From: Myroides phaeus | Lineage (GTDB): Bacteria; Bacteroidota; Bacteroidia; Flavobacteriales; Flavobacteriaceae | Length of the DNA: 64,000 nucleotides | Direction: 5' to 3' | Assembly: GCF_900099675.1 (NCBI RefSeq) | Contig: NZ_FNDQ01000004.1 | Coordinates: 117,415-181,414 of the forward strand | Part shown: piece by piece, positions 9,488 through 18,617 of the stretch | Layout of the letters: each line of letters begins with the position of its first letter | How positions within the stretch are numbered: position 1 is the stretch's first letter | Program-made: the position numbers and the translations under genes | The notes under the pieces: generated by a model | What the model was told of the DNA's origin: nothing | The model's database searches: none | Seen by the model: only the letters and a program-made list of their open reading frames with translations

Positions 9488-9858
9488 GATTTTTTGTTTT
9501 TAAAGTGATTTTTCTCCATTTTTTTAACCGCTGCAATTTTAGCTTCTTCTGAGATTGTCTCTCCGTTTGCTAAATCATTGTGTCCGTAGATTTTTCTTAA
9601 TCCTGCATATGGCACAAGTGCAACTTCTTTTTCTTCTCCTGGTTCAAAACGAACAGCAGTACTTGCAATAATGTTTAAGCGTTTTCCGAAAGCAGCAGCT
9701 CTGTCAAACTCCATCATCTTATTCACTTCAAAAAAATGGTAGTGTGAACCAACTTGAATTGGTCTATCTCCTGTGTTTACTACAACGATTTTAGTAATCT
9801 CTCTACCTTCGTTGCATACAACATCTTCTTCTCTAATAAAATATTCTCCTGGAATCAT
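9484..9858 (-). CDS. ureB: Urease beta subunit UreB
   Basis: A 124-residue structural subunit, starting MIPGEYF as is usual for the family. The signature [19 protein letters not shown] (residues about 29-47) and [12 protein letters not shown] with [17 protein letters not shown] are all present. UreB packs against UreC and helps position the flap over the active site. It lies 17 bp after ureA and overlaps ureC by 4 bp. ureA and ureB are separate genes here, not fused as in Helicobacter. Confidence 0.97.
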   Translation of the reverse strand: MIPGEYFIREEDVVCNEGREITKIVVVNTGDRPIQVGSHYHFFEVNKMMEFDRAAAFGKRLNIIASTAVRFEPGEEKEVALVPYAGLRKIYGHNDLANGETISEEAKIAAVKKMEKNHFKNKKS

Positions 9859-9875
9859 TTTTACTAATTTTTAAA

Positions 9876-10178
9876 TTAACGGATAGGATTGTGAACAGTT
9901 ACTAATTTTGTTCCGTCTGGGAAAGTAGCTTCGATTTGAACATCGTGGATCATTTCTGGAATTCCTTCCATTACGTCATCACGTGTTAATAAAGTAGCTC
10001 CGAATTGCATTAATTCAGCAACTGATCTTCCATCACGTGCAGCTTCTAATAATTCGCTACTAATGAAGGCAATTGACTCAGGGTAGTTTAATTTCAACCC
10101 TCTTGCTTTACGCTTTTTAGCAAGTTCTCCTGCTAAATGCAATAACAATTTCTCTGTTTCTCTTGGTACTAAGTGCAT
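9876..10178 (-). CDS. ureA: Urease gamma subunit UreA
   Basis: A 100-residue gamma subunit starting [17 protein letters not shown]. It carries [28 protein letters not shown] and the end [12 protein letters not shown], both typical. It is the first structural gene of the urease cluster, separated by 134 bp from the upstream small secreted-protein gene. I see no clear -7 element in that gap, so transcription probably starts upstream of the small gene. Confidence 0.97.
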   Translation of the reverse strand: MHLVPRETEKLLLHLAGELAKKRKARGLKLNYPESIAFISSELLEAARDGRSVAELMQFGATLLTRDDVMEGIPEMIHDVQIEATFPDGTKLVTVHNPIR

Positions 10179-10312
10179 ACAGAATTTATTTAAAATTGAA
10201 CAATAGTTATCTTAACCAACATCATAAACGATGCCGATTAGCTTAAAATTTTCATAGATAAGTATTCTTTAACACAATGAGTGTCAAAGACCTAAGGATC
10301 ACTAAATAGTGA

Positions 10313-10693
10313 TTATACGATAGGTAATTTAAAAGAATGGTACAGGATGTACTTGGCTCTATACTGCAGTAAGTGAGCACACTGTTCATTCTGTCCATTA
10401 GGAAGTCCTCTTGGAGAGTAATCTACATTGTTAAAAAAGAAATAAGCCAAAGCGTCCTCTATCAATAATCCGATAAATTCTGCTGTGTTAGTATCTTCAC
10501 TTAATTCAAGCTCGATACCAACGTGGGGATGTTGGCTTACTTTATATATGTGTTCCGAAGAAACCTTTGTTGTCGAAAAGTGTACAGTAGAGTTTACTTC
10601 ACCTCGTATGCCTCCTCTGTTTTGGTTAGTTGATGTCAAACCAAAACAAAGAAGAGAGAAACTTAAAACGATAAAATAAATTATCTCTTTCAT
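10313..10693 (-). CDS. Small secreted protein of unknown function leading the urease operon
   Basis: A 126-residue protein that I do not recognise. Residues 1-19 are a signal peptide (MKEIIYFIVLSFSLLCFGL), so the mature protein is probably periplasmic. The mature part has several scattered His residues (HF, EHIY, QHPHVG, CAHLL, YHSF) and one Cys. It is the gene closest to the shared 35-bp element and the -7 box, and ureA follows 134 bp later on the same strand. A link with nickel or urease is therefore suggested by position and His content, not by homology. It could also be an independent envelope protein. Confidence 0.6.
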   Translation of the reverse strand: MKEIIYFIVLSFSLLCFGLTSTNQNRGGIRGEVNSTVHFSTTKVSSEHIYKVSQHPHVGIELELSEDTNTAEFIGLLIEDALAYFFFNNVDYSPRGLPNGQNEQCAHLLQYRAKYILYHSFKLPIV

Positions 10694-10734
10694 ACAAGAT
10701 TTTGTTGTTGTTTATTCTACTGAAATTATAAGTA

Positions 10735-10742
10735 CAAATATA
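10735..10742 (-). promoter_or_regulatory. -7 element upstream of the urease operon
   Basis: Minus strand TATATTTG, a perfect TAnnTTTG, about 42 bp before the first ATG. No well-spaced -33 TTG is present, which fits a promoter that depends on an activator bound at the conserved element just upstream. Confidence 0.55.
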
Positions 10743-10766
10743 AAACCGACAAGTACTATGCTGTTA

Positions 10767-10801
10767 GCACAAATCTTGACTATACTACCATAAAATAGGT
10801 T
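10767..10801 (-). promoter_or_regulatory. Conserved 35-bp element, copy 1 (urease operon)
   Basis: Identical at 34 of 35 positions to the element at 19268-19302 upstream of hypA. It contains an imperfect dyad (plus strand CTATACTACCATAAAATAG, 10781-10799) flanked by a conserved GCACAAATC. Its near end lies 24 bp upstream of a TAnnTTTG box; the other copy lies 21 bp upstream of one. The shared position in front of two nickel-related operons points to a common regulator, perhaps nickel-responsive. The regulator is not identified. Confidence 0.7.
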
Positions 10802-11323
10802 TTTATCACTTTTTTTTTGTTTTTTTTTGGGCTATTTTCTGTTTTAAAAAGCTTAATTCCCTTGATATACTTGACATTACGAGAAATATCACCTTTTTAA
10901 ACTTTACAAAATGACTTTTTTTGACCAACAAGAAACGTGCTATTCCCTTTTTTTAGGTACATATTGGGAATTAATTATAAAAAATTAAGTAAAAATACTC
11001 CTTGTAAGAAGTTTATACAAAACCTTATAGCTCATTTTACCAAAAACGCATCTTTTAATACAATTAAATACTTTTAGTACAACACCATTATTTGTTTTTT
11101 TTAAAGTACCCTTCTCTTGTAATAAATATTCTTTTGCAGATACCTTTTTAAGCTCTTTTTATCAGTCAAATTGAACACTTACTCTTTTTTTAAATCGTCA
11201 ATTTAATTCTATTGCCTATTGTACAATAAATTATGATAGCGCACTAATATTTGTTGTTTTAGTACCACTATTACCTAAAAGAATAGGCTTTAAAGCATTG
11301 TTATTACAGTCTTCTTTGATACT
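10802..11323. other. AT-rich noncoding stretch between the two nickel-related operons
   Basis: Very AT-rich with long T runs on the plus strand and no supported reading frame. It separates the end of the TonB-receptor operon from the promoter region of the urease operon. I see no IS ends, tRNA or further structure in it. Confidence 0.45.
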
Positions 11324-11421
11324 TATACCACATTACTACCACATTACTACCACACTCCTTCGGAAAAAAGGGCTTTTTTCGAAGGAGTGTGGTACTTGTG
11401 TGGTAGATGTCTCGAACATGG
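11324..11421. repeat. Hairpin repeat element, copy 1
   Basis: Contains CACACTCCTTCG / CGAAGGAGTGTG around a 17-nt loop, preceded by repeated TACCACA-type units and followed by GTGGTACTTGTGTGG and then GATGTCTCGAACATGG. The same parts in the same order occur at 38472-38572. The ordered shared parts suggest a small mobile or REP-like element, not a terminator. Confidence 0.6.
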
Positions 11422-11572
11422 TCCGTTTAAAACTGGACTTTGATCTGTTCTTAATTACAATACAATACCTTTTAAAGCTTCATTTATCTTGCTTCTTTTA
11501 AAAAAGTGATGTTTATGCTTAGCTCCTAACTTTCTACTGTGTCTTTCTTACAAAAGATACCTCCTAAAAATA

Positions 11573-11608
11573 AAAAGCAGCAGCAGACAAACGTCCACCA
11601 CTGCTTTT
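11573..11608 (-). terminator. Possible terminator of the nickel-import operon
   Basis: AAAAGCAG / CTGCTTTT with an interrupted inner stem, and an A run on the plus strand giving U residues in the minus-strand RNA. It lies 50 bp past the TonB-receptor stop. The stem is imperfect, so the call is moderate. Confidence 0.45.
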
Positions 11609-11657
11609 CATCTGCAATTAAAAATTAAAAATCTGTCTGACCTTTCGGCCAAGCTAA

Positions 11658-14090
11658 CTAAAAGTTATATCCTAAAGAAACCATTACGTTTCTCGGTGCT
11701 CCTGCAAATACACGAGTGTAGTCAAATCCTCCTAAGAAGTAATATTTGTCAAATAAGTTATTTACATTCACAGCTACTTTAAATTTATTGATGTGATAGT
11801 ACAAGGCTACGTTAGCTGTTGTGTATGATGGTAAATACCCCCAAACTGCTTCTCCTTGTGCGTTCTTTTCTGAACTATCACTTAATCTTCTTTGGTCAAC
11901 GTAGTACACACCTGCTCCAAATCCTAATCCTTTTAACGCTGTGTCTGAGAAAACATATTTCATCCAAACGCTTGCCGAATTTCTTGGTGCTCCTGGTAGA
12001 GATTGTCCTACTTCTGACGGAATCTCAGAGTCTTTTACTTTTGTGTCGTTAAAGGTGTAGTTTGCCATTACCTGAAACTCTTTCGTAATTTGTCCGCGTA
12101 CGTCTAACTCAACTCCTTGTGACACAACCTTTCCTGATTGTCTGTACACTGGTAATCCTGCATCGCTTACACGCCCTGTTCCAATCAACATATTTTGTCT
12201 TTCAATTCTAAACAAAGACAAGTCCATTTGCAATTGGTTATTTAAAAACCCTGCTTTTGCTCCTGTTTCTACTTGGAAACTACGCTCTGCTTTAAACGGA
12301 GTATCTGAACCGTAATCTTTGTGGTTCACTACAAAGTTTGCCGCTACTGGTACGTATCCTTGTGAGTAACTTGCAAAGTAGTTGATTTGCTCGTTAATCT
12401 TATACGTCATTCCAACTCTTGGCAACCACACATTTTGTGTTGCTGTGTAATCGTCTTTTAAGTTTGTACTTTCTGATCTGTAATTTTCGTGACGCAATCC
12501 TAATACCATTTTGAAACGCTCGCCAATACTCATCTGGTCTTGTACGTAAATTCCTGTACTTTTATACGGACTCATAAATGGGTACTGAGAGTTTGATCTC
12601 CACACATACGTACTTGTATCTGCCCCTTGGTAAACTGGGTTGTTTGTATCAAATGTCAACGGAACAATCTTTCCATCTTCCTCTTTTGATCTCGCTTCAC
12701 GTTGCCAACTGTTCTTATCTCCCTTATACTGAGCGTAATCAACACCAAATACAATGTGGTTATCAAAGTTTTTACCGTAGATATCCCATTTTAAATAAGA
12801 CACTAAGTTGTCTGTGTACTCTTTCCCGTGACGGTCAAAATAACGCAAGTTTACAATAGTCTGCGCCTCATCTGCAAAAGAGTTCAGCGTTCTATGCTCG
12901 TTCAAATCCTCTTGATAGATAGACTTTTGATAGTTTACATATAGGTTTAAATTATCAACAATGCGTTGTGATAAACGACCACTTAACGTAGTTGTTTTCG
13001 TTTTAAAGAAATCTGACGGTTGGCTCAACGTAAACGATTGAGGTAAAGCGTACAAGTCTTTTCCTTTGATACTCATTCCTCTATCCAAATACCCGTTAAA
13101 CTGGTCAAAGATTAAATCTACATCAATCTGTGTTCCGTCAACTGGTTTGAAGGTAAACGATGGTGCTACAGCAAAGTTCTTGCGGTTATTAATATCTCTA
13201 AATGTTTTAGAATCCTCATAACCAGCATTCAAACGGTATAATATTCTCTTTTCTTTATCTAAAGGTCCACCTACGTCTAACGTTGTTCTCAATGTTTGAA
13301 AACTTCCGGCAGCTATTGTAACTAATCCTTTGTGTTCTTCTAATGGTTTTTTAGTAACCATATTGATTGTTCCACCAGGTGAAATATCTCCAAATAACGA
13401 AGCTCCAGGTCCTTTTAACACCTCAACACTTTCTAAGTTGATTGTCATCGGAGAACGGTAGTAACTCTCTCCAAATCCGTAAGCAGAACGAAGTCCGTTC
13501 ATCAAACGCATCCCGTTGTCGTATCCTGTTTTAAACCCACGTACAACAAACTCATCATAAGATGAGGCTTGTGTTACACCCGCTAAATCTTGTACCACAT
13601 CGGTTACTTGAAACGCTTGTTTATCTTCCATCAACTCACTTGAAACAACGGATACTGACTGTGCTAAGTCTTTCAACTTACCGCTAAACTTTCCTCCTAA
13701 CACAGTACTATTTGTCAAGTACGAATTATCACGGCGAATTGTTACCAATACCTCATCTAATTGTTGTTTGTCGTCTTCTAAAGTGATACTCATCCCTTTA
13801 TCCGCACTGTAAACTCCTTCTTTAAGTGTTACAACTTTTGTTTTGTAGCCAATTGCCGTTAATTCAATATCAATTGGCAACTCAACTTTATCTCCAAAGC
13901 GGAACTCCCCTTTGTCATTGCTTTCTGTCATTAGCGCTTTTTGTGGTGCTGCAACCAATACATCAGCAATAGGCTTACCCTTTCCGTTTAGAATTACTCC
14001 GAAAACAGTTTCGGAAACTTGGGCAATAGAAATCATGGGAAGAAATACCAATAGGATTGATAACTTCCAAAAAAGTGATTTTTGTTTCAT
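11658..14090 (-). CDS. TonB-dependent outer-membrane receptor, probably for a nickel chelate
   Basis: An 810-residue receptor. Signal peptide at residues 1-23, then a carboxypeptidase-D-like regulatory domain (about 25-108, VFGVILNGKGKPIADVLVAA), a TonB-box-like DEVLVT, a plug domain with ESVEVLKGPGASLFGDISPGG, and a 22-strand-type barrel ending in the aromatic strand RNVMVSLGYNF. The sequence belongs to the siderophore-receptor group (FhuA/TIGR01783-like). It is the last gene of an operon with hypA, hypB and a ureE-like gene, 26 bp after the GNAT gene. I therefore infer that it takes up a nickel complex; an iron siderophore remains possible. Confidence 0.85.
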   Translation of the reverse strand: MKQKSLFWKLSILLVFLPMISIAQVSETVFGVILNGKGKPIADVLVAAPQKALMTESNDKGEFRFGDKVELPIDIELTAIGYKTKVVTLKEGVYSADKGMSITLEDDKQQLDEVLVTIRRDNSYLTNSTVLGGKFSGKLKDLAQSVSVVSSELMEDKQAFQVTDVVQDLAGVTQASSYDEFVVRGFKTGYDNGMRLMNGLRSAYGFGESYYRSPMTINLESVEVLKGPGASLFGDISPGGTINMVTKKPLEEHKGLVTIAAGSFQTLRTTLDVGGPLDKEKRILYRLNAGYEDSKTFRDINNRKNFAVAPSFTFKPVDGTQIDVDLIFDQFNGYLDRGMSIKGKDLYALPQSFTLSQPSDFFKTKTTTLSGRLSQRIVDNLNLYVNYQKSIYQEDLNEHRTLNSFADEAQTIVNLRYFDRHGKEYTDNLVSYLKWDIYGKNFDNHIVFGVDYAQYKGDKNSWQREARSKEEDGKIVPLTFDTNNPVYQGADTSTYVWRSNSQYPFMSPYKSTGIYVQDQMSIGERFKMVLGLRHENYRSESTNLKDDYTATQNVWLPRVGMTYKINEQINYFASYSQGYVPVAANFVVNHKDYGSDTPFKAERSFQVETGAKAGFLNNQLQMDLSLFRIERQNMLIGTGRVSDAGLPVYRQSGKVVSQGVELDVRGQITKEFQVMANYTFNDTKVKDSEIPSEVGQSLPGAPRNSASVWMKYVFSDTALKGLGFGAGVYYVDQRRLSDSSEKNAQGEAVWGYLPSYTTANVALYYHINKFKVAVNVNNLFDKYYFLGGFDYTRVFAGAPRNVMVSLGYNF

Positions 14091-14116
14091 CTATTTAGTG
14101 GTTTTGTAGTTTCTTT

Positions 14117-14617
14117 TTACAGTGGATGCTCCATATGAAGTGTAGAGAAACCTCCTTCTTCTGCATCCTTAATTAAGCGAAATCCTTGTTTTTGCCAGAA
14201 CTCAAAAGCGCCAGTCAAAAACGGATGTGTGTGTAGGTACAACATATTGATGCCCTTGTCAATAGCAACTTTCTTCAGTTCGTCAACCAAGAGTTGTGCT
14301 ATTTTTTTACGTCTATAAGCAGGCTCTACAAATAAGCGAGCTACTTCTACTGTAGTATATTGACTGTAATCTAAATACGGAAAACGGTGATCGTATTCCA
14401 TCATTCCAATTACGCCAATTAAGTTTCCTTGTTCATCGCGAGCTTGTAAAAAAACACCCTTAGGGTTATTGATATACACCTCGTTAAAATTGGCTAAGTC
14501 ACCCGGTACTTTAACAGGGTCAAGCATTGGAAACAACACTTTTCTAAATTCTATTACGTATTGTAATATCTCCTGGGCGTCTGCCAGCGTTACTTTGGTA
14601 ACCTGTATTTTTTCCAT
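14117..14617 (-). CDS. GNAT-family N-acetyltransferase
   Basis: A 166-residue acetyltransferase when started at MEKIQVTKV, immediately after the ABC ATPase stop. The longer open frame overlaps that gene and adds no family residues. The acetyl-CoA site is RLFVEPAYRRKKIAQLLVDEL (motif A, R/Q-x-x-G/K-x-A), preceded by the strand GNLIGVIGMM. Its substrate is unknown. Its place between the transporter ATPase and the TonB receptor suggests a role in handling the imported metal ligand, or it may be a passenger. I do not assign a substrate. Confidence 0.8.
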   Translation of the reverse strand: MEKIQVTKVTLADAQEILQYVIEFRKVLFPMLDPVKVPGDLANFNEVYINNPKGVFLQARDEQGNLIGVIGMMEYDHRFPYLDYSQYTTVEVARLFVEPAYRRKKIAQLLVDELKKVAIDKGINMLYLHTHPFLTGAFEFWQKQGFRLIKDAEEGGFSTLHMEHPL

Positions 14618-14618
14618 C

Positions 14619-15392
14619 TTATTTCTTTCTTGAAGGAACATATAATGGTCGCCCATTATTCTGTAAATACGTCAACGGCAACTTATACGTCTTTTCAAGC
14701 AACTCGTGCAATTCTTCTTGTTCACACGTATTTACGTCTAAAAGGCGCTTGTTCTCCGTTAAGTAAAACTTATCACCATACATAAATGCCATATTGGGGT
14801 CGTGCATCACACAAAGTACCGTAGTCCCTTGATCTACCAAGGCGCGTACACACTCTAATACAGCCACTTGATAATGTAAGTCTAAGTGATTTGTTGGTTC
14901 ATCTAACAACAATACATCTGGTTTTTGAACCAATACGCGGCACAGTAAAACCAATTGTCGCTCTCCCCCAGACAATGACGTATATGCCTTGTCTTTCAAG
15001 TGGGCTAAGTCAAATTGATTCAACACATCTTCTACCGCTTGGTGGTCCTCCTCACTGGGTGAAAACTTAGAAAAAGAAGCACGCCCCGTCAAAATCACGT
15101 CTTTCACTTTAAAAGGAAAAGTCGTTTGATGAAACTGCGTTAAAAACCCAAGGCGTATTCCTTGTTGTTGTCCCGGTTTAATCTTTCTTCTCTCCGTATC
15201 ACCAATGATAATTTCACCAGTATATTTTTGTTCCAACCCTGCTAACACATTAAACAGCGTTGATTTACCACTACCATTTCTACCCAGAATAATAGAAAAC
15301 TCCCCTTTTGCAAACTGAACATTCACCTTGTTCAACACTTGTTCTTTTCCGTACGAAAAACTCAAGTCTTTTATTGAAATTATACTGCTCAT
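14619..15392 (-). CDS. ABC transporter ATPase (FecE/BtuD type)
   Basis: The ATPase of a metal-chelate importer, 257 residues from the second methionine (MSSIISIKDLSF). This start is chosen because its ATG overlaps the permease stop as ATGA. Walker A LGRNGSGKSTL, Q-loop LTQFHQ, signature LSGGERQ, Walker B VLLLDEPTNHLDL and the switch His in VMHDPN are all present. The overlaps with the permease and the tight spacing to the GNAT gene fit one operon. It powers the permease at 15389-16396. Confidence 0.93.
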   Translation of the reverse strand: MSSIISIKDLSFSYGKEQVLNKVNVQFAKGEFSIILGRNGSGKSTLFNVLAGLEQKYTGEIIIGDTERRKIKPGQQQGIRLGFLTQFHQTTFPFKVKDVILTGRASFSKFSPSEEDHQAVEDVLNQFDLAHLKDKAYTSLSGGERQLVLLCRVLVQKPDVLLLDEPTNHLDLHYQVAVLECVRALVDQGTTVLCVMHDPNMAFMYGDKFYLTENKRLLDVNTCEQEELHELLEKTYKLPLTYLQNNGRPLYVPSRKK

Positions 15393-16396
15393 CCGTTCCA
15401 ATTCATTAAACTTTTCTTCATTAAGTAGATAAAAATAGGAGCACCAATCAACATTGTAAATACACCTACAGGTATCTCAAACGGCATTATAGCCCTTGAA
15501 AAATCATCAATTACCAATAAGAATGCTCCCCCGATACTAATATTTGCCCAAACGCAAATACTGTTATCTGGTCCGAAAATCATTCTGCTGATATGAGGTA
15601 CAATTAATCCAAACAAGCTAATTACACCTACTGCCGCTACAGACGAAGCTGTAATCATAGTAGATACGGCAATTAACACCAGCTTTAATACTTTTGGATT
15701 AACCCCTACCGCCAGTGCTTCGTTGTCTCCTAACGACAATAAGTTAAGCTTCCATCTTAAAAAGACGATCACCGCCAGTCCGATTACAATAGGATAAACA
15801 GCCATATTTACTTTTGACCAAGAGGCCGTGTGTAAATTACCCATTGTCCATTGTATAATCGCTTGCAACTTATACGGATCACTTAAATATTGCAATAGCG
15901 TTAGCAAAGCTGTGAAAATTCCGGATATGATAATTCCTGACAACACCATACTTACAATTGAAGTACGACTACCAGCATAGGAAACACCATACGTCATTAA
16001 AACAGCACACACACCAAAGGCAAAAGCAGATAAGTTAATAGACATAAAGGGAAAAAGCATTGCCAACGCCGCTCCAAAAGCAGCCCCTGAGGAGATCCCT
16101 AACGTAAAAGGATCTACAATTGGGTTTCTAAAAATGGCTTGTAATACACCACCAGCAGACGCTAAAGAAGCCCCCACTAAAAAAGTCAAGATGATACGTG
16201 GCATTCTTACCTTCCATAAAATAGTCTCAATTGGACTTGTAGCTATATCCTGCCCTTGCCAACGTGCAAACATTCGCCCAGCATAGTGTAGCAACTCGCT
16301 TAGACTCAGGTTTTCTGTTGAACCTAACAACAGTGAACCTATGACTAAAACGATAGGAACTACCCACAATAACGCTACTTTTAGCTTATTCCCCAT
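15389..16396 (-). CDS. ABC transporter permease (FecCD/BtuC type)
   Basis: A 335-residue inner-membrane permease with about nine to ten hydrophobic helices. Family signatures are RMPRIILTFLVGASLASAGGVLQAIFRNPIVDPFTLGISSGAAFGA (about residues 68-114) and GLIVPHISRMIFGPDN with LVIDDFSRAI near the C-terminus. Such permeases import iron siderophores, haem, cobalamin and, in some bacteria, nickel. It lies 15 bp after the binding-protein gene and overlaps the ATPase by 4 bp. The metal is inferred as nickel from the hypA-hypB-ureE neighbours. Confidence 0.92.
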   Translation of the reverse strand: MGNKLKVALLWVVPIVLVIGSLLLGSTENLSLSELLHYAGRMFARWQGQDIATSPIETILWKVRMPRIILTFLVGASLASAGGVLQAIFRNPIVDPFTLGISSGAAFGAALAMLFPFMSINLSAFAFGVCAVLMTYGVSYAGSRTSIVSMVLSGIIISGIFTALLTLLQYLSDPYKLQAIIQWTMGNLHTASWSKVNMAVYPIVIGLAVIVFLRWKLNLLSLGDNEALAVGVNPKVLKLVLIAVSTMITASSVAAVGVISLFGLIVPHISRMIFGPDNSICVWANISIGGAFLLVIDDFSRAIMPFEIPVGVFTMLIGAPIFIYLMKKSLMNWNG

Positions 16397-16411
16397 ATTC
16401 TATTTATCTAA

Positions 16412-17416
16412 CTAATTATTCGTTTTATATAGCTCTTTTAACACCGCTTGTATTTCAACATTCAGCTCATCTGCCGATTTCTCGTTGTAACACCAGTTGC
16501 GCACTTGCTTAGCAAACAATAAAAACTTAACTGTGTGGGGGTCGTAATAGAATGTTGGGTACATTTCATATACGTGTTTGTTTTTAACTGCTGGTAAGTT
16601 TTCTAATTCTTTCAAACTATACACATCATTTTGACTTGAGTCCCAAAGGATAATGATATCAGGATTCCATTTGTACAAAGTCTCTGCTCCTACATTTGGC
16701 GCCTCCATTTCTAAAGGACAAGCATTTACTGCTCCAGACAAATTAATTGCCAAATCCATTAAAGTACCCTTTCCTGAAGTTGATAACACACGCCCTTTAG
16801 ACCAAGCATAATAAGCTGTTTTAGGATTTTCGAACTTAGCTGTTTGCATTTTTGCTACCTCTGCTCTGATATAAGTAACAATCTCTTCAGCACGTTCTTT
16901 TTTACCTAACAACGTCGCCATTCCTATCAATTCCTTATAAATAACCTCCTGACTCTTGCTTGATACCGTATATACTTTAATTCCCAATTGTTCTAACTGC
17001 TCTACTGTTTCAATGTCTTTGTCAAACGTAATCACCAAATCAGGCTGTAACCCGATAATTGACTCTATATTACTTGAACCACCACCAAAACTCGGTGTAG
17101 CAATCTCTTTATTGGCAATTCTCTTATCCAGTTTAGACAAGAAAGAAAACGTATCTTCTTTTTGATATACCTGTTGCGGAATACCCACTAATTTATCTTG
17201 AGCTCCTAACATATAGATATCATCTACAAGTGGGTCATAAAGAACAACAATACGTTGTGCCACAGCGTCAAGCGTAATCTCTTTATCTCTACAATCTAAC
17301 GCAGTAACACTTGTTTGTTGCACTTGCTCTTTCTCTTCTACTTTAGACTTACACGCATTGGTAAAAACAGCGCTAATCATCACAAGTGCGAAGAATAGAA
17401 ATTGTTTATTTTTCAT
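16412..17416 (-). CDS. Metal-chelate-binding lipoprotein of the ABC importer
   Basis: A 334-residue periplasmic-binding protein of the helical-backbone (BtuF/FepB) type. Residues 1-22 are a lipoprotein signal with lipobox FTNAC, so it is anchored to a membrane by Cys22. Two alpha/beta lobes can be traced: RIVVLYDPLVDDIYMLGAQDKLVGI and LGIKVYTV in the first, and NPDIIILWDS in the second. LQPDLVITF is the usual strand before the hinge. It overlaps the upstream ureE-like gene by 11 bp. The ligand is probably a nickel complex given the operon; iron or cobalamin are alternatives. Confidence 0.87.
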   Translation of the reverse strand: MKNKQFLFFALVMISAVFTNACKSKVEEKEQVQQTSVTALDCRDKEITLDAVAQRIVVLYDPLVDDIYMLGAQDKLVGIPQQVYQKEDTFSFLSKLDKRIANKEIATPSFGGGSSNIESIIGLQPDLVITFDKDIETVEQLEQLGIKVYTVSSKSQEVIYKELIGMATLLGKKERAEEIVTYIRAEVAKMQTAKFENPKTAYYAWSKGRVLSTSGKGTLMDLAINLSGAVNACPLEMEAPNVGAETLYKWNPDIIILWDSSQNDVYSLKELENLPAVKNKHVYEMYPTFYYDPHTVKFLLFAKQVRNWCYNEKSADELNVEIQAVLKELYKTNN

Positions 17417-17888
17417 TAGATAATTTTATTAGTTTTCTCACATTCTTCACTTCGTTTTGCATCAACAAAGTTTTTTCTTGTAAGCTGATTTTATCATTTA
17501 GTTTCGCAAGTAATTGCTCGTATAAATTCCCGTCATAAGGCACGGTAAACGATTTCTTGTCAGCATCGGTAAACAACGGTAAGTGCCTGTTGCCTATATA
17601 GTAACAAAAGTCTGCTACTTCGCGCTCTACATCAGAAGAGAAGACAATACACAAGGCAGGTTTTACAGCTATTTTAGCCAAGCAAACCCCATTTGCACAT
17701 AGCAAATCTCCCTGTTGCCAATCTCTATTCACTGTTTTAGTAAGATGAAGTTCTACCCCCTGCTTAGTCTGTCTTTTAATCAATTGCTTTTGCGTTTCAA
17801 ACCATTCAATCTCAAACACATCAGCAACTTCATTTGAACAACCTACTTCAGCAGACAGAACCTCATCTATTAGAATAACCTCTTGCAT
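17406..17888 (-). CDS. Second UreE-like nickel chaperone
   Basis: A 160-residue protein alignable with the ureE product at 7139-7633. It shares the N-terminal VFEIEWFETQKQLIKRQTKQG (against VLSIEWFQTQKRIQRLRTASG) and the metal-site stretch FCYYIGNRHLPLF (against VAYEVGNKHLALF). It has extra Cys residues and no His-rich tail. It lies between hypB and the binding protein and overlaps the latter by 11 bp. I infer that it receives imported nickel and passes it to HypA/HypB or to the urease machinery. A UreE outside the urease cluster is unusual. Confidence 0.8.
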   Translation of the reverse strand: MQEVILIDEVLSAEVGCSNEVADVFEIEWFETQKQLIKRQTKQGVELHLTKTVNRDWQQGDLLCANGVCLAKIAVKPALCIVFSSDVEREVADFCYYIGNRHLPLFTDADKKSFTVPYDGNLYEQLLAKLNDKISLQEKTLLMQNEVKNVRKLIKLSNEK

Positions 17889-17895
17889 AAAGAAA

Positions 17896-18606
17896 TTACT
17901 CTTCAGTATTTTTAGCTTTTTTCTCAGCTACTTTATCTTTCAACCATTGACACCATTGGTCCATTCCATCTCCTTTTAAAGTACTGATTGTAAGCACCTC
18001 AATATTAGGATTCACTTCTCTTGCATCTTTAGTAACGTTCTCAACTGTAAAAGGTACATAAGGTAATAAGTCAGCTTTAGAAACAACCATTAACTCACTT
18101 GTTAAGAACATTCTTGGGTATTTTTTAGGTTTGTCATCCCCTTCAGTAGTCGCCAATAAAGTAACGCGGTAATCCTCTCCTAAGTCAAAAGCAGACGGAC
18201 ATAATAAGTTACCTACGTTTTCTATAAACAACAAGTCAGTTTCACTTAAGTCGATATGGTCTAACGCTTGAAGAATCATTTGTGCTTCAATATGACACAT
18301 ACCACCTGTTACGATTTGCAAAGCATTAATCCCTACCTCTTGCATACGCACAGCATCTCTATCCGTTTCAGGGTCTCCCACTAATACCGAAATGTTTATA
18401 TCATTGGCTAATCTCTTACCCGTTTCTTGCATCAAAGTAGTTTTACCAGATCCAGGAGAAGAACAAACATTAATCACACATACATTTTTCAATTTCTCAC
18501 GAATAGCATTTGCTACATAGTCATTTGCTTTTAATAAGTGAAGAGTTGTATTATCACATTGAAGTGAACCTACGCGGTTTCCTAAACTTTTTGGATTGCT
18601 AGCCAT
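17896..18606 (-). CDS. hypB: Nickel-delivery GTPase HypB
   Basis: A 236-residue SIMIBI GTPase. P-loop SPGSGKTT at residues 50-57, the metal-site Cys-His pair in TGGMCHIEA (C104, H105), ENVGNLLCPSAFDLGE, and the guanine motif in SKADLLPY are all present. It lacks the N-terminal CxxCGC metal motif and His tract of the E. coli type, so it is the short form. HypB with HypA loads nickel into NiFe-hydrogenase. In Helicobacter the same pair is also needed for urease. No hydrogenase gene lies in this window and urease is next door, so a urease role is likely here. Confidence 0.92.
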   Translation of the reverse strand: MASNPKSLGNRVGSLQCDNTTLHLLKANDYVANAIREKLKNVCVINVCSSPGSGKTTLMQETGKRLANDINISVLVGDPETDRDAVRMQEVGINALQIVTGGMCHIEAQMILQALDHIDLSETDLLFIENVGNLLCPSAFDLGEDYRVTLLATTEGDDKPKKYPRMFLTSELMVVSKADLLPYVPFTVENVTKDAREVNPNIEVLTISTLKGDGMDQWCQWLKDKVAEKKAKNTEE

Positions 18607-18617
18607 AGTATTAATTT

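Noticed and set aside
11573..11608. Alternative view of this hairpin as part of the 11324 repeat element
   Set aside because: It lies outside the shared parts of the two copies and has terminator-like U-rich flanks.
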